A DNA stretch of 64,000 nucleotides, from positions 881,001-945,000 of the forward strand of contig JAPDFW010000059.1 of NCBI GenBank assembly GCA_028826165.1, in the 5' to 3' direction. The notes beneath the pieces are model-generated. The model was not told the origin of the DNA and made no database searches. It worked only from the letters and a program-made list of their open reading frames with translations. Position 1 is the first letter of the stretch, and every line of letters begins with the position of its first letter. This DNA comes from Anaeramoeba ignava (taxonomy: Eukaryota; Metamonada; Anaeramoebidae). The position numbers and the translations under genes were made by a program. This document shows, piece by piece, positions 33,799-46,388 of this stretch.

Positions 33799-36700
33799 AT
33801 GTCAAGTCAACAAAATAATAACGAAAATGAAGAAAACAATGAAAAAAAAGAAAAAGAAAAAAAAGAAAAAAAAGAAGAAAACATTCAAAGTGGAAAAAAA
33901 GATGATGAAAAAGAACGACATACAGAGGACAGAACAAATCATCACCACAGAGATTCAAGAGATTCACATTATCACAAACATAATTCACGTCATCATTCAA
34001 GAGAATCTCATAAACATTCCCGAGAAATTCATCATTCACATTCACATTCAAATAGACATCATAAACAAAAATCTTCAAAAGAATATAATGACCATTATCA
34101 TTATGAATCGAAAAGGCATCGCCATTCTTCTCATAGATCTAAATCTCCTAAAAAAAATAAGAGTCCTTCTTTTAAAGAACGTTCTGATTCGTTAAATTCA
34201 ATTGACCAAATGCAAAAAGTAAACTTTATCTTTTTATTTTTTTTTTGTTTTTTTTTTCTTCTTTCTTTTTTATTTTTTCTTTTCCTCAATTATTATATAT
34301 ATATATATATTTATTTTGAATAGTTTTTATTTCTATTTCTATTTCTATTTCTATTTTGTTTCTATATCTATTTTCATTTCTATTTCTATTTATATTTTCT
34401 ATTTATATTTTCTATTTATATTTTCATTTCCATTTATATTTTTATTTCTGAGTTATTTTTCATTTTATCTTCTATTTTAAAAACAATATAAATCTAAATC
34501 TAAATCTAAATCTAAATCTAAAATCTAAATCTAAATATAAATATAAATCTAAATCTAAATATAAATATAAATATAAATATAAATATAAATATAAATATAA
34601 ATATAAATATAAATATAAATATAAATATAAATATAAATATAATTATAAATATAAATATAATTATAAATATAAATATAAATATAAATATAAATATAAATAT
34701 AAATATAAATATAAATATAAATATAAATATAAATATAAATATAAATATAAATATAAATATAAATATAAATATAAATATAAATATAAATATATTTATAAAA
34801 TAAATAAAAAATATAAAATTAAATATAAATATAAATATAAATATAAATATAAATTTAAATATAATTTCTTATTTCTTCTTTTTATTCTTTATTTATAAAT
34901 CTAAATATTTAAATATAAATATCTTTATAAATCTAAATCTAAATCTTTTCTTCTTCTCTTCTAAATATTAAATGTTTCTAAATATAAATATAAATATAAA
35001 TATAAATATAAATATAAATATAAATATAAATATAAATATAAATATAAATATAAATCTAAATATAAATATAAATATAAATATAAATATAAATATAAATATA
35101 AATATAAATATAAATATAAATCTAAATCTAAATCTAAATTTAAATATAAATCTAAATATAAATATAAATATAAATTCCATTTTAATTTCGATTTAAAAAC
35201 AAAAACAAAAAAAAACACTTTAATTAACTTCTTTATTGATTTGACGTTATAATTATTTTGATTATTTTCTTCTTTCTTCTTTTTTTCTTCTTTCTTTCTT
35301 TCTTCTTCTTTCTTCTTTTTTTCTTCTTTCTTCTTTCTTCTTTATTCTTCTTTTTATTCTTTCTCTTGTTTTTTATTTGTTTTGAAACATTTTGGATTAT
35401 TTTATTTTCTTTATGAAACAAATACTTTAAAAATTATGAATTAAATTATTGCATAAAAAACAATGGAAGAGAAAAAATAAAAAAAACAAAAAAAATAAAA
35501 GTCGGAAGATAAAAAATTCTGGACTAATTCCTTGACAGACAACAACCTCATCATCAACAAACTCAAAATCAACGAATGAACTTGTGAATTCCAAGACATC
35601 TTGGGATACAAAACCACAAGATCTTATATTTAATCCACAAAATAGTCAAAATTTTAATAATTTGGGTCAACAAACGTTGATTGATCCTGGAAACGCTTTC
35701 AATTCTCTCCAGACCCAAAACCAATTCCAGTTCATTAACCAGCAATTCCAAAGAAATGACCCATCTTTGTTGAATAGAATATATGTCGGTAGTATTGATT
35801 TCTCTTGTAATGAAGAAAATATTAAATCAATTTTTGAACCTTTTGGAAAAATTCAAAAAATTATGATGCCTATTGTAAGTTATTTCAATATTTAAAATAT
35901 TAAAATATTAAAATTTAAATAAAAATTAAAATTAAAAATAAAAATTAATATTAAAATTAAAATTAAAAATTAAAATTAAATTTAAATTAAAATTGAAATT
36001 AAAATTTATATTGAAATTAAAATTAAAAATTAAAATTAAAATTAAAATTAAAATTAAAATTAAAATTAAAAATTAAAATTAAAATTAAAATCAAAATCAA
36101 AATTAAAATTAAATAGGATACTTCAACAGGAAGACATAAAGGATTTTGTTTTATTGATTTTGCATCACCAAATTCAGCTCAAGCAGCAATGAGCAAGATG
36201 AATGGTTTTTTTCTTGCAGGAAGGTATATATTTACAAAAAATAAATAAGCAATAATTTATAAAAAAAATCTTTTTCAATTTAATTTAATTTAATTTAATT
36301 TAATTTAATTTAGACCTCTTAAATTAGGATCTCCTCGAAAGCCTCAAACTCCACAACCTCCAGTTATATTCCCTCAAATGAATCCAATAACTCCACAAAT
36401 TAATCCTTCTCAATTTATTCCAGAACAAAAACAAAATGCAAATCAAATTTATGTTGGATCAGTAAATTGGAATATTACTTCAGAAGATATTTCAAAAGTT
36501 TTTTCTGTATTTGGTCCTATTGTTTCTTGTAAATTAGTTGTAAGTAATAAAAGAAAGAAAAAATTACAAAATTCAATATTTAATTCAATATTCAATTTAA
36601 TATTTAATTTTTAATATTTAATATTTAATATTTAATTTAATATTTAATTTAATATTCAATTCAATATTTAATTTTTAATATTTAATATTTAATTTTTATT

Positions 36701-37922
36701 AATTTAATATTTAATTTAATTTTTAATATTTAATATTTAATTCAATATTTAATTTTTAATATTTAATTTAATATTTAATATTTAATATTCAATATTTAAT
36801 AATTAATATTTAATAATTAAGAGCAATCCCTTAACTAATGGTCATAAAGGTTATGGATTTATCACATTCCAAACTGAAGAAGCTGCTAAAAGAGCATTAA
36901 AACAAATGGATGGTTTTGAAATTGGAGGTCGTCCTTTAAAAGTTGGTAAAACTTTCTACAAAGTTCAACAATTACAAAATCAAGATTTAGGAAATTGGGA
37001 TATGTCACCAATGGGTATGCCTCCATTTCCTCAAAATCCATTTGGTCCAATTCCACCCTTTCCTTCTAATTTCCCAGCAATGAAAAATTTAATGAATCAA
37101 GGTTTTTTATCCTTTTAATATTAATATTCAATTTAATTTAATTTAATTTAATTCAATTCAATTTAATAAAATTCAAAAGTAAATTTCCCAGTTTCTTCTT
37201 TATCGCAAAATCAAACAGAAAAATATAATGAAAATGAAAATGAAAATGAAAATGAAAATGAAAGTGAAAATGAAAATGAAAAATATAATGAAAATGAAAA
37301 ATATAATGAAAGTGAAAAATATAATGAAAATGATAGTGAAAATTCTAATAATAGTTATAGTGATATTGATATTGATATTCCTATTGATAATGATAAAGAT
37401 AATGATAAAGAGAAAGAAAATGATAATGATAATGATAATGATAATGATAATGATAAAGAAAATGATACTAATAGTAATATTAATAGTGATAGTGATAGTA
37501 ATATTAATAGTGATAAAGATGATAATGATAATGATAATGATAATTATAAAGAACAAACTTTAGAAGATGCTGAAATTGGTGCTCAAGAAAGAAATAACTT
37601 AATGAAAACTCTTGCAAGAAACACTCAAATTACTCGGTGTGTTTTATTGGAAAATATGTGTGATCCAGATGAAATTGAAGGACTTGAACAAGAAGTCCAA
37701 GAAGAATGCTCAAAATTTGGGAAAGTTGAAAAAGTTTATATTCATAAAAAAAAAATTTTAACAAATTCAAAAGAAGAAATTCAAGTTTTTGTTTTGTTTG
37801 CAAACAAAACAGCTGCTGATCAGGCTCAATTACAATTAAATGAAAGATATTTCGCTGGTCATGTTATTTCAGCTAGTTTTTATGACGAAGATAAATTTGC
37901 TCAACATTTGTTTACAAATTAA
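33799..37922 (+). CDS. PUF60: PUF60-like poly(U)-binding splicing factor
   Basis: Six exons: 33799-34218, 35539-35874, 36117-36223, 36314-36539, 36822-37101, 37180-37922, 703 residues. PUF60 binds U-rich tracts near 3' splice sites and cooperates with U2AF. Residues 1-140 are an H/S/R/K-rich RS-like domain. RRM1: RIYVGSIDFSC and HKGFCFIDF; RRM2: QIYVGSVNWNI and HKGYGFITF with FEIGGRPLKVGK. Exon 6 starts with an N/D/E-rich linker (37200-37560) and ends in a UHM-type domain: RCVLLENMCDPDEIE, EECSKFGKVEKVYI and RYFAGHVISASFYDED (the R-x-F loop that binds UHM ligands). Introns 2 and 4 begin GTAAGT; intron 5 begins GTTTTT; intron 1 is a 1320-nt repeat. Confidence 0.9.
34219..35538 (+). repeat. AAATAT hexanucleotide expansion, PUF60 intron 1
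   Basis: Starts with T-rich TATTTC units, then about 34490-34870 and 34978-35175 are AAATAT/AAATCT runs, then a TTCTTT-rich stretch to about 35380 and an ordinary AT tail. Very few G on the plus strand inside the AAATAT blocks. Confidence 0.85.
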
Positions 37923-38025
37923 AAAAAAAATGAAAAAGGAAAATTTTTTTTTTTGATTTTTTTCTTTCAAAAATTAATAATTTGAATGAATTTGATTTTT
38001 TTTTTCTTTTCAAAATTTTATTTAT

Positions 38026-40212
38026 TTATTTAAATGAGAAAGAAATTTTTTGGAATTTGGGACAATTTTGAACTAACCAATTTTTATCAATAACTTCAAG
38101 AATCATTTCAATAACCAAATTTTTAAAAGAAGAATTTCTTTCAAGAAAATCAATTAAAAGAGTTTCAATTAAATTTGATGATATTAAATTTTTCAATTTT
38201 TGATAAAGAGAACTTTGATTAAGTTCAGAATCACGAATGATATTTGAAGCAAGACATAAATTTCTTATTGATTTTGGAAGCATTTTGTAATTAGATTGAT
38301 TGAATTCAATTTGATTGATTGATTGAATAAATGAAGAAACTTTTGAGATTATTGCTTGATTCAATTGATTTCCAATATGAGAATCATCAATATGAAGATA
38401 AATATTGAATTCGCAATAAATAGAAAAGAAATTAAGAGTGTTTTTCTTTGAGAGAATGGACCATATATCGGTACAATAATCAATGAAAAGAGGAATAAAA
38501 ACCTTTTCGATTAAGTTTGGAATTAAATTCTGTTCATTTTCATCTGGATTTAATTCATCCTTCATCATGAAATTGAAAAGTGAAATATACCAATCTGTAT
38601 TTGAAAATGTGAAATTTGAAAGTTTCCAGTCAACAAACAGCATTGAAAATCTCACAAAGGGATTAAAAATATCAACAAGTAGCAAACTAACATAAGTTTG
38701 TGAATACGAATCTGGATATTTCAATTTCCAATCCTCAAGACGATGCCGAATAGCATTGCAATCGCAATAATCTTGCTTAACATCCTCGAATATTGAGTTT
38801 GCTTTTTTCAAAAGATTTTCTCTTTGTGAATCCAATTGGGATTTGGAAAGCGTATCCAAATTATATGTTGGGAAATATTTCGAATTTTTGAGTTGAGTAT
38901 AAAAAGAGAATAAATGATGCAATTCTTCATAGCATTGCATAATCAATGGGATTTTATATCGCAAACAATCTGTTAATTCAATAAAATAAATCCGATTTTC
39001 TTGGAAATATTGATATTTTTGAGAGAATTCCTTCATTTCTTGAGATAGATCATTTAGTGTTTGATCCAAATTTTTTTCTCTTTCTTGGAATTGATTGGTT
39101 TGGTTTTCAAAAGTGCTTTTGGATAGAAATAGTTGCTCCAAATTTTGTTTGAGTTTCGTTTCAATTTCGTCAATTGAAACTGTTGTGTTGAAGATTTTGT
39201 TCTTGATTTTGTTCTGGTTTTGCTGCTTTTGAATGCGAGATTTTTTCATTTCTTCTTTTTGTTCTTTTCGATGAATTTGTCTTCCTTCAAATCCGCCATG
39301 TTTCATTTGATTCATTTCCCATCTTAATACTTCATCATCTTCATCATCTTCATCATCTTCGTCATCTCCAAAAATTTCCTCATTTTTTTGGAAATCCATT
39401 TGATTTTGTTTCATTTTATATGATTGAGTGGCAACACTTTTTCTAAATGGATAATCATTTGAAAATTTTGAATTATTTTCTTTTGGCATTCCAAATGATA
39501 TTCTATTTCCTTTTTGATCATCAAAAATATCCTCAATATCATCATCCTCTTCTTGAACAAGACGAATTGTTTCATCATCTCCAATAATTTCGTCTTGATT
39601 TGTTTCTGTTTGTCCGTTTTGATTTGGTAACGGAATCCACTCACTTTTTTTCTGTCTAATTGATCTAAGTTTTTTTATCATATCAATTTCTGTAATATCA
39701 GGAATCTTTGTTTCTTCTTTTTCTTGATCGAAATTTTGGAAATCATAATTATTTTCCTCTATATTTTCCATATCAAAATTATTTTCTTTTACATTTTCAA
39801 TTGGAAAATTTGCAGATTTTGTTTGTGATTTTAAATTTGAAATTTCTTTTTTTGAATAACCTCCAATTCTTGTGAATGATATTGGAATTTGAATTGATGA
39901 AGGAGATTTTCTTTTATGAAAATTTGAATTTTTTCTATTTTTAAATGATTTTTGATTTTGATTTTCAAATGATTTTTGATTTTGATTTTCAAATGATTTT
40001 TGATTTTGATTTTCAAATGATTTTTGATTTTGATTTTCAAATGATTTTTGATTTTGATTTTCAAATGATTTTTGATTTTGATTTTGATTTTCATCTTCAT
40101 CTTCTTCAAAACTAAGAAGAGTTGTATTTATTTTTGAATTGAATTTTTGTGTATTTTGTTGATTATTTTGTTGATTATTTTGTGTTTTTTTTCTGATATT
40201 TCTTCCAAACAT
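38026..40212 (-). CDS. PAXBP1: PAXBP1/GCFC family protein
   Basis: 728 residues, single exon. Start MFGRNIRKK and LLSFEEDEDE match the family start (MFRKARR...LLSFQDEEEE). Further matches: EVLRWEMNQMKHGG (human ELSRWEQEQIRKG), SIDEIETKLKQNLEQL, and the GCFC domain around residues 430-700 with FEDVKQDYCDCNAI, RLEDWKLKYPDSYSQTYVSL and IFNPFVRFSMLF. GCFC proteins are splicing/chromatin factors related to the yeast Ntr2 disassembly pathway. Residues about 45-90 are an 8-residue repeat (SFENQNQK, six copies). It is shorter than the human protein (about 917). Confidence 0.87.
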   Translation of the reverse strand: MFGRNIRKKTQNNQQNNQQNTQKFNSKINTTLLSFEEDEDENQNQNQKSFENQNQKSFENQNQKSFENQNQKSFENQNQKSFENQNQKSFKNRKNSNFHKRKSPSSIQIPISFTRIGGYSKKEISNLKSQTKSANFPIENVKENNFDMENIEENNYDFQNFDQEKEETKIPDITEIDMIKKLRSIRQKKSEWIPLPNQNGQTETNQDEIIGDDETIRLVQEEDDDIEDIFDDQKGNRISFGMPKENNSKFSNDYPFRKSVATQSYKMKQNQMDFQKNEEIFGDDEDDEDDEDDEVLRWEMNQMKHGGFEGRQIHRKEQKEEMKKSRIQKQQNQNKIKNKIFNTTVSIDEIETKLKQNLEQLFLSKSTFENQTNQFQEREKNLDQTLNDLSQEMKEFSQKYQYFQENRIYFIELTDCLRYKIPLIMQCYEELHHLFSFYTQLKNSKYFPTYNLDTLSKSQLDSQRENLLKKANSIFEDVKQDYCDCNAIRHRLEDWKLKYPDSYSQTYVSLLLVDIFNPFVRFSMLFVDWKLSNFTFSNTDWYISLFNFMMKDELNPDENEQNLIPNLIEKVFIPLFIDYCTDIWSILSKKNTLNFFSIYCEFNIYLHIDDSHIGNQLNQAIISKVSSFIQSINQIEFNQSNYKMLPKSIRNLCLASNIIRDSELNQSSLYQKLKNLISSNLIETLLIDFLERNSSFKNLVIEMILEVIDKNWLVQNCPKFQKISFSFK

Positions 40213-40409
40213 TATAATAACAATAACAATAATTATAAAAATTTAAATCTAAAAATGAAAAAAAATGAAAAAAAATGAAAAAATTTATTTTAAAATGAAA
40301 AAAATTTTTGAAAAGAAAGAAATTAAAAAGGAATTAAAAAAAAAGAAAGAAAAATAACGTTTGTTTTGTTTTGATTTTTTTTTTTTCTGTATTTTTTTTA
40401 ATGAATTAA

Positions 40410-42142
40410 TTATTTTTGAAGTAATTCTAACAATTGAGATGATTTCTTGTTAGTTGTATTTTCTCCACAAAAAGATTTTAATTCTGTTATAATTTGTTGA
40501 TTAATTTGTTGATTAAAATCTGAATTTTTTAAAAGAATAATTGAAAATCCAAAAAAAGGATCTATAAATGATTTATTTTGAGAATTATCTTTTGTTGTTT
40601 TAATTTTCTCTAAAAATTTCAAAAGAATTTTCATAAAGAATTGAGAAGGTATTTTTTTGAATAATTTTGTTGTAATTTCTTGAAAGAATTCTATAATTTT
40701 TGGTGATATATTGATTGCTTCTAAATAATTTAAACATCTTTTAAATTTTATTTAAAATTAAAATTAAATTTTTTTTTATTCATTTTTTGATTTAGTTTTT
40801 TTTTTTTACTCATTTTTTTTTGGTGATTGAATTAATTTTTGAATAATTTCAAATGCAGAATTTTTATTTTTTTGGATAATCTCTGTTAAAATTGTAGGAG
40901 ATAATTCAAATCCCAAAAGTGAATTTTCGTCTTGATTAATCAAAGATTTTAATTGCTTAAAAATTTAAATTTTGAAAAAGAATTAAATTATAATTAAATT
41001 ATAATTAAATTATAATTAAATTAAAATTAAATTCAAATAGAATACATTTTCTTCTTTTGTTGTTAATTCTTTTTGTCTTAATTTATCTAATAATTTTTTA
41101 AAGACTCCTGATGGTTTTTCAAATGGTGATATAAATTCAATGAGAGAATTTGGATTTTCATTTTCAAAATCAAGCCATTGAATCTAAATTTTAATTTTAA
41201 TTTTATAAATGAATTTTAATTTTATTTTAATTTTATAAATGAATTTTAATTTTATAAATGAATTTTAATTTATTTTAATTTTATAAATGAATTTTAATTT
41301 ATTTTAATTTTATAAATGAATTTTAATTTTATAAATGAATTTTAATTTTATAAAAGCTTCTACTTCATTATCAGAAAAATTAAGAAGAGGAGGAGCTGGT
41401 TGAATAAAAGGAGGTTGTAAATCTTCAGGAATTAATTGAAATTTTAAAAGTTCTTCAAGATTTTCTTCAACACTAATTATTAATAATATTAAAATTATAA
41501 ATAAATAATTAGAATAAAAATCAAAAGAAAAAAAAAATAATTTTTTTTTTGATAAATTTAGAGATTAAATTTTAATTATGAATTAAAATATATTCTGGTT
41601 TACAAATCGTTATTTTCTGGAAATGGAAGTGAAGGAGAAATAGAAACTGAAGTTAAATGTTTCATTTCAAGTGGTTCAAGTGATTTAAGATCTATTTCTG
41701 TAATTTTTTGTTGATTTTTAGAAATTATTTCTTCAATTTGATTGATTTCAAGATCAAGAATTTCTTGAGGAGTTTTTTTTATAAATTCGATTTTTGATTC
41801 ATTAAGAAAAATCAAAATTAAAAAGTGTTCTTTTTGATTTTCAGAATTTTTAAAAATTTCTGCAATTGAAAAAAAAAATGGAGATGTTTTAATTAAAAGT
41901 GGATCGTTTGCTTGTTGTTGTTGTTCGAACCAAAGCAAATAACTTAGCAAATATATTCCTGTTATTCTTTCTTTTGGTTCAAGTAAGTTTTCTTTTAACA
42001 TTATTGTTAATGAACTTCCAACTGAAAAATGTGATGTTTTTGTAAATGAACTATTAAATGAGTTTTGAATTAATTCAAGTCGGTTTTCTTCTTTAAGAAT
42101 ATTTTTTAATTGTGTAAGTTGATTAATTGTTAAAAAAGACAT
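40410..42142 (-). CDS. CNOT11: CCR4-NOT complex subunit 11
   Basis: Five exons: 41604-42142, 41364-41472, 41046-41183, 40810-40955, 40410-40737, 419 residues. CNOT11 joins the deadenylase complex through CNOT1 and CNOT10. Matches to human: SSFTKTSHFSVGSSLTIML, then KERITGIYLLSYLLWFE, KIEFIKKTPQEILDLE, PPFIQPAPPLL, IQWLDFE, KEENQLKSLINQD...GFELSPTILTEIIQKN, AFEIIQKLIQSPKKNE and a helical C-terminus. The joins keep phase. Introns (72-180 nt) are filled with TTTTAATT- and AATTATAA-type units. Confidence 0.88.
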
Positions 42143-42182
42143 TTAAAAAGAATGAAAAATGAAAAATGAAAAATGAAAATTG

Positions 42183-42198
42183 AAAAAAAATTTTTTTT
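42183..42198. promoter_or_regulatory. A8T8 junction upstream of CNOT11
   Basis: 41 bp upstream of the ATG at 42142, preceded by four GAAAAAT units; the satellite array begins about 35 bp further on. Confidence 0.4.
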
Positions 42199-42229
42199 CC
42201 TTTTTTTTTAATAAGAAAAAAATTAATAA

Positions 42230-44250
42230 AAAAGTGGAATTAATTTTTTAAAAAGTTTTAGAATATAATTTAATTTATATTTAATTATAATTTATTTTTA
42301 ATTTAATATTTAAATATAAAATATAAATAAATTATAAATTAAAATTATTTTATTTTTAGATAAAAAATTAATAAAAAAATGGAATTAATTTTTTATTAGT
42401 TTTAGAATATAATTTAATTTATATTTAATTATAATTTATTTTTAATTTAATATTTAAATATAAAATATAAACAAATTATAATTTAAAATTAATTTATTTT
42501 TTGATAAAAAAATTAATAAAAAAAGTGGAATTAATTTTTAAAAGTTTTAGAATATAATTTAATTTTATATTTAATTATAATTTATTTTTAATTTAATATT
42601 TAAATATAAACTATAATTAAATTATAATTTAAAATTATTTTATTTTTAGATAAAAAATTAATAAAAAAATGGAATTAATTTTTAAAAGTTTTAGAATATA
42701 ATTTAATTTATATTTAATTATAATTTATTTTTTAATTTAATATTTAAATATAAAATATAAATAAATTATAATTTAAAAATTATTTTATTTTTTGATAAAA
42801 AAATTAATAAAAAAATGGAATTAATTTTTAAAAAGTTTTTAGAATATAATTTAATTTATATTTAATTATAATTTATTTTTAATTTAATATTTAAATATAA
42901 AATATAAATAAATTATAATTTAAAATTAATTTATTTTTGATAAAAATTAATAAAAATGGAATTAATTTTTAAAAAGTTTTAGAATATAATCTAATTTATA
43001 TTTAATTATAATTTATATTTAATTTTATATTTAAATATAAACTATAATTAAATTATAATTTAAAATTATTTTATTTTTGATAAAAATTAATAAAAATGGA
43101 ATTAATTTTTAAAAAGTTTTAGAATATAATTTAATTTATATTTAATTATAATTTATATTTAATTTAATATTTAAATATAAAATATAAACAAATTATAAAT
43201 TAAAATTATTTTATTTTTAGATAAAAATTAATAAAAAGTGGAATTAATTTTTAAAAAGTTTTAGAATATAATTTAATTTATATTTAATTATAATTTATTT
43301 TTAATTTTATATTTAAATATAAACTATAAACAAAAATATAATTTAAAATTATTTTATTTTTAGATAAAAATTAATAAAAAGTTGAATTAATTTTTAAAAG
43401 TTTTTAGAATATAATTTAATTTATATTTAATTATAATTTATTTTTAATTTAATATTTAAATATAAACTATAAACAAATTATAATTTAAAATTATTTTATT
43501 TTTGATAAAAATTAATAAAAAGTGGAATTAATTTTTAAAAATTTTAGAATATAATTTAATTTATATTTAGTTATAATTTATTTTTAATTTAATATTTAAA
43601 TATAAACTATAAACAAATTATAATTTAAAATTATTTTATTTTTAGATAAAAATTAATAAAAAGTTGAATTAATTTTTTAATAAGTTTTAGAATATAATTT
43701 AATTTATATTTAATTATAATTTATTTTTAATTTAATATTTAAATATATAAACTATAAACAAAATTATAAATTAAAATTAATTTATTTTTAGATAAAAATT
43801 AATAAAAAGTGGAATTAATTTTTAAAAATTTTAGAATATAATTTAATTTATATTTAATTATAATTTTATATTTAATTTAATATTTAAATATAAACTATAA
43901 ACAAATTATAATTTAAAATTATTTTATTTTTAGATAAAAATTAATAAAAAGTGTAATTAATTTTTTAATAAGTTTTAGAATATAATTTAATTTATATTTA
44001 ATTATAATTTATATTTAATTTAATATTTAAATATAAACTATAAATAAATTATAATTTAAAATTAATTTATTTTTAGATAAAAAATTAATAAAAAAGTGGA
44101 ATTAATTTTTTAAAAAGTTTTAGAATATAATTTAATTTATATTTAATTATAATTTATATTTAATTTTATATTTAAATATAAAATATAAACAAATTATAAT
44201 TTAAAATTAATTTATTTTTAGATAAAAAATTAATAAAAAAATTAAAAAAA
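42230..44250. repeat. AT satellite array 1, about 14 units of about 143 bp
   Basis: Unit landmarks: GGAATTAATTTTTAAAAAG, TTTTAGAATATAATTTAATT, TATAATTTATTTTTAATTTA and ATTTTTAGATAAAAA. The TTTTAGAATATAATTT landmark recurs near 42255, 42399, 42544, 42686, 42836, 42977, 43117, 43257, 43400, 43542, 43684, 43830, 43972 and 44118. It fills the space between the divergent CNOT11 and HIRIP3-like genes. Confidence 0.92.
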
Positions 44251-44278
44251 ATTGAACAGACAGTATAAAAGGAAAATT

Positions 44279-44294
44279 AAAAAAAAATTTTTTT
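44279..44294. promoter_or_regulatory. A9T7 junction upstream of the HIRIP3-like gene
   Basis: 34 bp before the ATG at 44328, just after the end of satellite array 1. Confidence 0.4.
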
Positions 44295-44327
44295 CATTTT
44301 TATTTTTTATTTTTTAAATTAAAAAAA

Positions 44328-46237
44328 ATGTCAAAAGAAAAAATTAATCAAAAAATTAAAGATTTATTTGAAAAACAACCAGAAAAATGTGAAAATTATG
44401 AAACTGTTTGTGAAATGCTTATTGAAAATGGATTAGATAAAGAAGAAACAAAATCAAAAGAAACAAAAAAATTAATAAATTCTAAATTAAAAGAAATTAA
44501 GAAAAAAAAGAGAAAAAGTAATGAAATGGAACAAAATTCAAAAAAAAGAAAATCAACAAAAAAACATTCAAAACATAATAAAAAAGATGAAAAGAAAGAT
44601 GAAAAGAAAGATGATAAAAAAGATAACAAAAAACATGATAAAAAAGATGAAAAGAAAGATGAAAAGAAAGATGAAAAGAAAGATGAAAAGAAAGATGATA
44701 AGAAAGATAATAAGAAAGATAATAAAAAACATAATAAGAAAGATGAAAAGAAAGATGAAAAGAAAGATGAAAAGAAAGATGAAAAGAAAGATGAAAAGAA
44801 AAGACATCATAGAAAATCAAAATCTGGATCTATTAAAGGATTAGAAACAACAAATAGAAATAAAAAAACAAAACATAAAAAGAAAGAAGATAAAAAGAAA
44901 GAAGATGAAAAAAAAGAAAGAAAAAAAAGAAGAAAAAAAAAGATGAAAAAAAGATGAAGATGAAAAGAAAAAAGATGAAAAGAAAAAAGATGATAATAAA
45001 GAAGATGATGAAAAAAATGAAAAAGAAAGATGAAAGAAGATGAAAAGAAAGATGATGAAAAGAAAGATGATGAAAAGAAAGATGATGAAAAGAAAGATGA
45101 TGAAAAGAAAGAAGATGATAATAAAGAAGATCAAAAAATGGAAGTTGAAAAAGAAGAAAAGAAACAAAAATCAAAGAAAAAAAAAACAAGAATAAAAAAA
45201 AAAAAAAGAAAACAAAAAAAACTAAACAACCAATTAAATTAGATCCAGTATTAACTAAAAAAATTAAAAATTATACCACTTTTCTTGAAAAAGCAGGATT
45301 AATACACAAAATTAAAAAATCTAAAAAAATGAAAATTCAAGAAAAAAAAATTGAATATCTTGAAGCAGCAATTAAAAAATGTGGAGGAGATTTAAATAAT
45401 CTTTCAGGAAAATTAGCGAAAAAAATTTCTTTTCGAGAAGAAAAAAAATCTGATTTAAAAACATTAAAATCAAATGAAGTCTTAGAAAGAAGAACAAGAT
45501 TTAATCCATCAACAGTTGATTATTCAATTTTATTTTCACCATCATTAGGAACATTTCAAATTCCAAGAATTCAAAAAATTGAAAGTGAAAGTGACAGTGA
45601 TGATGAAAGTGAAAGTAATGATGAAAGTGAAAGTGAAGATGAAAAAGATAAATCAAAAAATAAATCAAAAGATAAATCAAAAGATAAATCAAAAGATAAA
45701 TCAAAAGATAAATCAAAAGATAAATCAAAAGATAAATCAAAAATAAATCAAAAGATAAATCAAAAGATAAATCAAAAGATGAAACAAAAGAAGAAATAAA
45801 AAAGAAGATCAAAAGAAAAAAAGATGAAAATCAAAAGATGAAAAAAAAAGAAGAAAAAGAAGAAACAAAGAAAAAAAAAAGAAGAAACAAAAGAAAATCA
45901 AAAAGATAATCAAAAAATAAATCAAAAAACAAAAAAAGAAACAAAAGAAGAATCAAAAGAAGAAACAAAAGAAGAAATAAAAGATGAAACAAAAGAAGAA
46001 TTAAAAGAAGAATTAAAAGAAGAAACAAAAGAAATGGAAATTGAACAAAATCAAGAAAATAAACAAAATTCAAGTCAAGAAGAAGAAAAAAAAGAATATT
46101 CAGAAATGGAAACAGAAGGAGAAAAACAAAAAAAGAAATTGAACAAAATCAAGAAAAAACGGAAAGTCCAAAATCAAGAAGAAGAAAAAGAATCAATTTC
46201 TGAAAGAAACAGAAGGAGAAAAACAAGTTCAATTTAA
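44328..46237 (+). CDS. HIRIP3-like histone chaperone candidate, several frameshifts
   Basis: The N-terminal segment NQKIKDLFEKQPEKCENYET plus ETKKLINSKLKEI matches the position and spacing of the HIRIP3 N-terminal helix domain (TRSFF...PDLSTLT; KQALKRLVEEEL). The C-terminal segment KKIKNYTTFLEKAGLIHKI, then YLEAAIKKCGGDLNNLSGKL and ERRTRFNP resembles the HIRIP3 C-terminal H2A-binding region ending in RRTAWNP. Between them lie long KDEK and KSKD repeats. Frame 44328-44957 must shift to 45030-45242, then to 45260-45799, and again near 45745 to reach TAA at 46237; all shifts fall in A-rich repeats. The many positive runs make exact frames uncertain, and the identification is moderate. Confidence 0.6.
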
Positions 46238-46388
46238 AATTGATTTTAAAAAAAAATTTTAATTTTAATTTTGATTTTGAATTTATTTCTTTTCAAAAGA
46301 AAGAAAGAAATAAATAAAAACAACAAAATATCATTTTTCATTTTTCATTTTTCATTTTTCTTTTTTCAAAATTAAAAATAAAATAAAA

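Noticed and set aside
34961-35218. Minus-strand Leu-Tyr and Phe-Ile repeat frames
   Set aside because: AAATAT hexamer array in PUF60 intron 1.
42230-44250. CRISPR array or transposon cluster
   Set aside because: Units abut without unique spacers, have no coding capacity or terminal repeats, and the context is a eukaryotic intron-bearing genome; it is a satellite.
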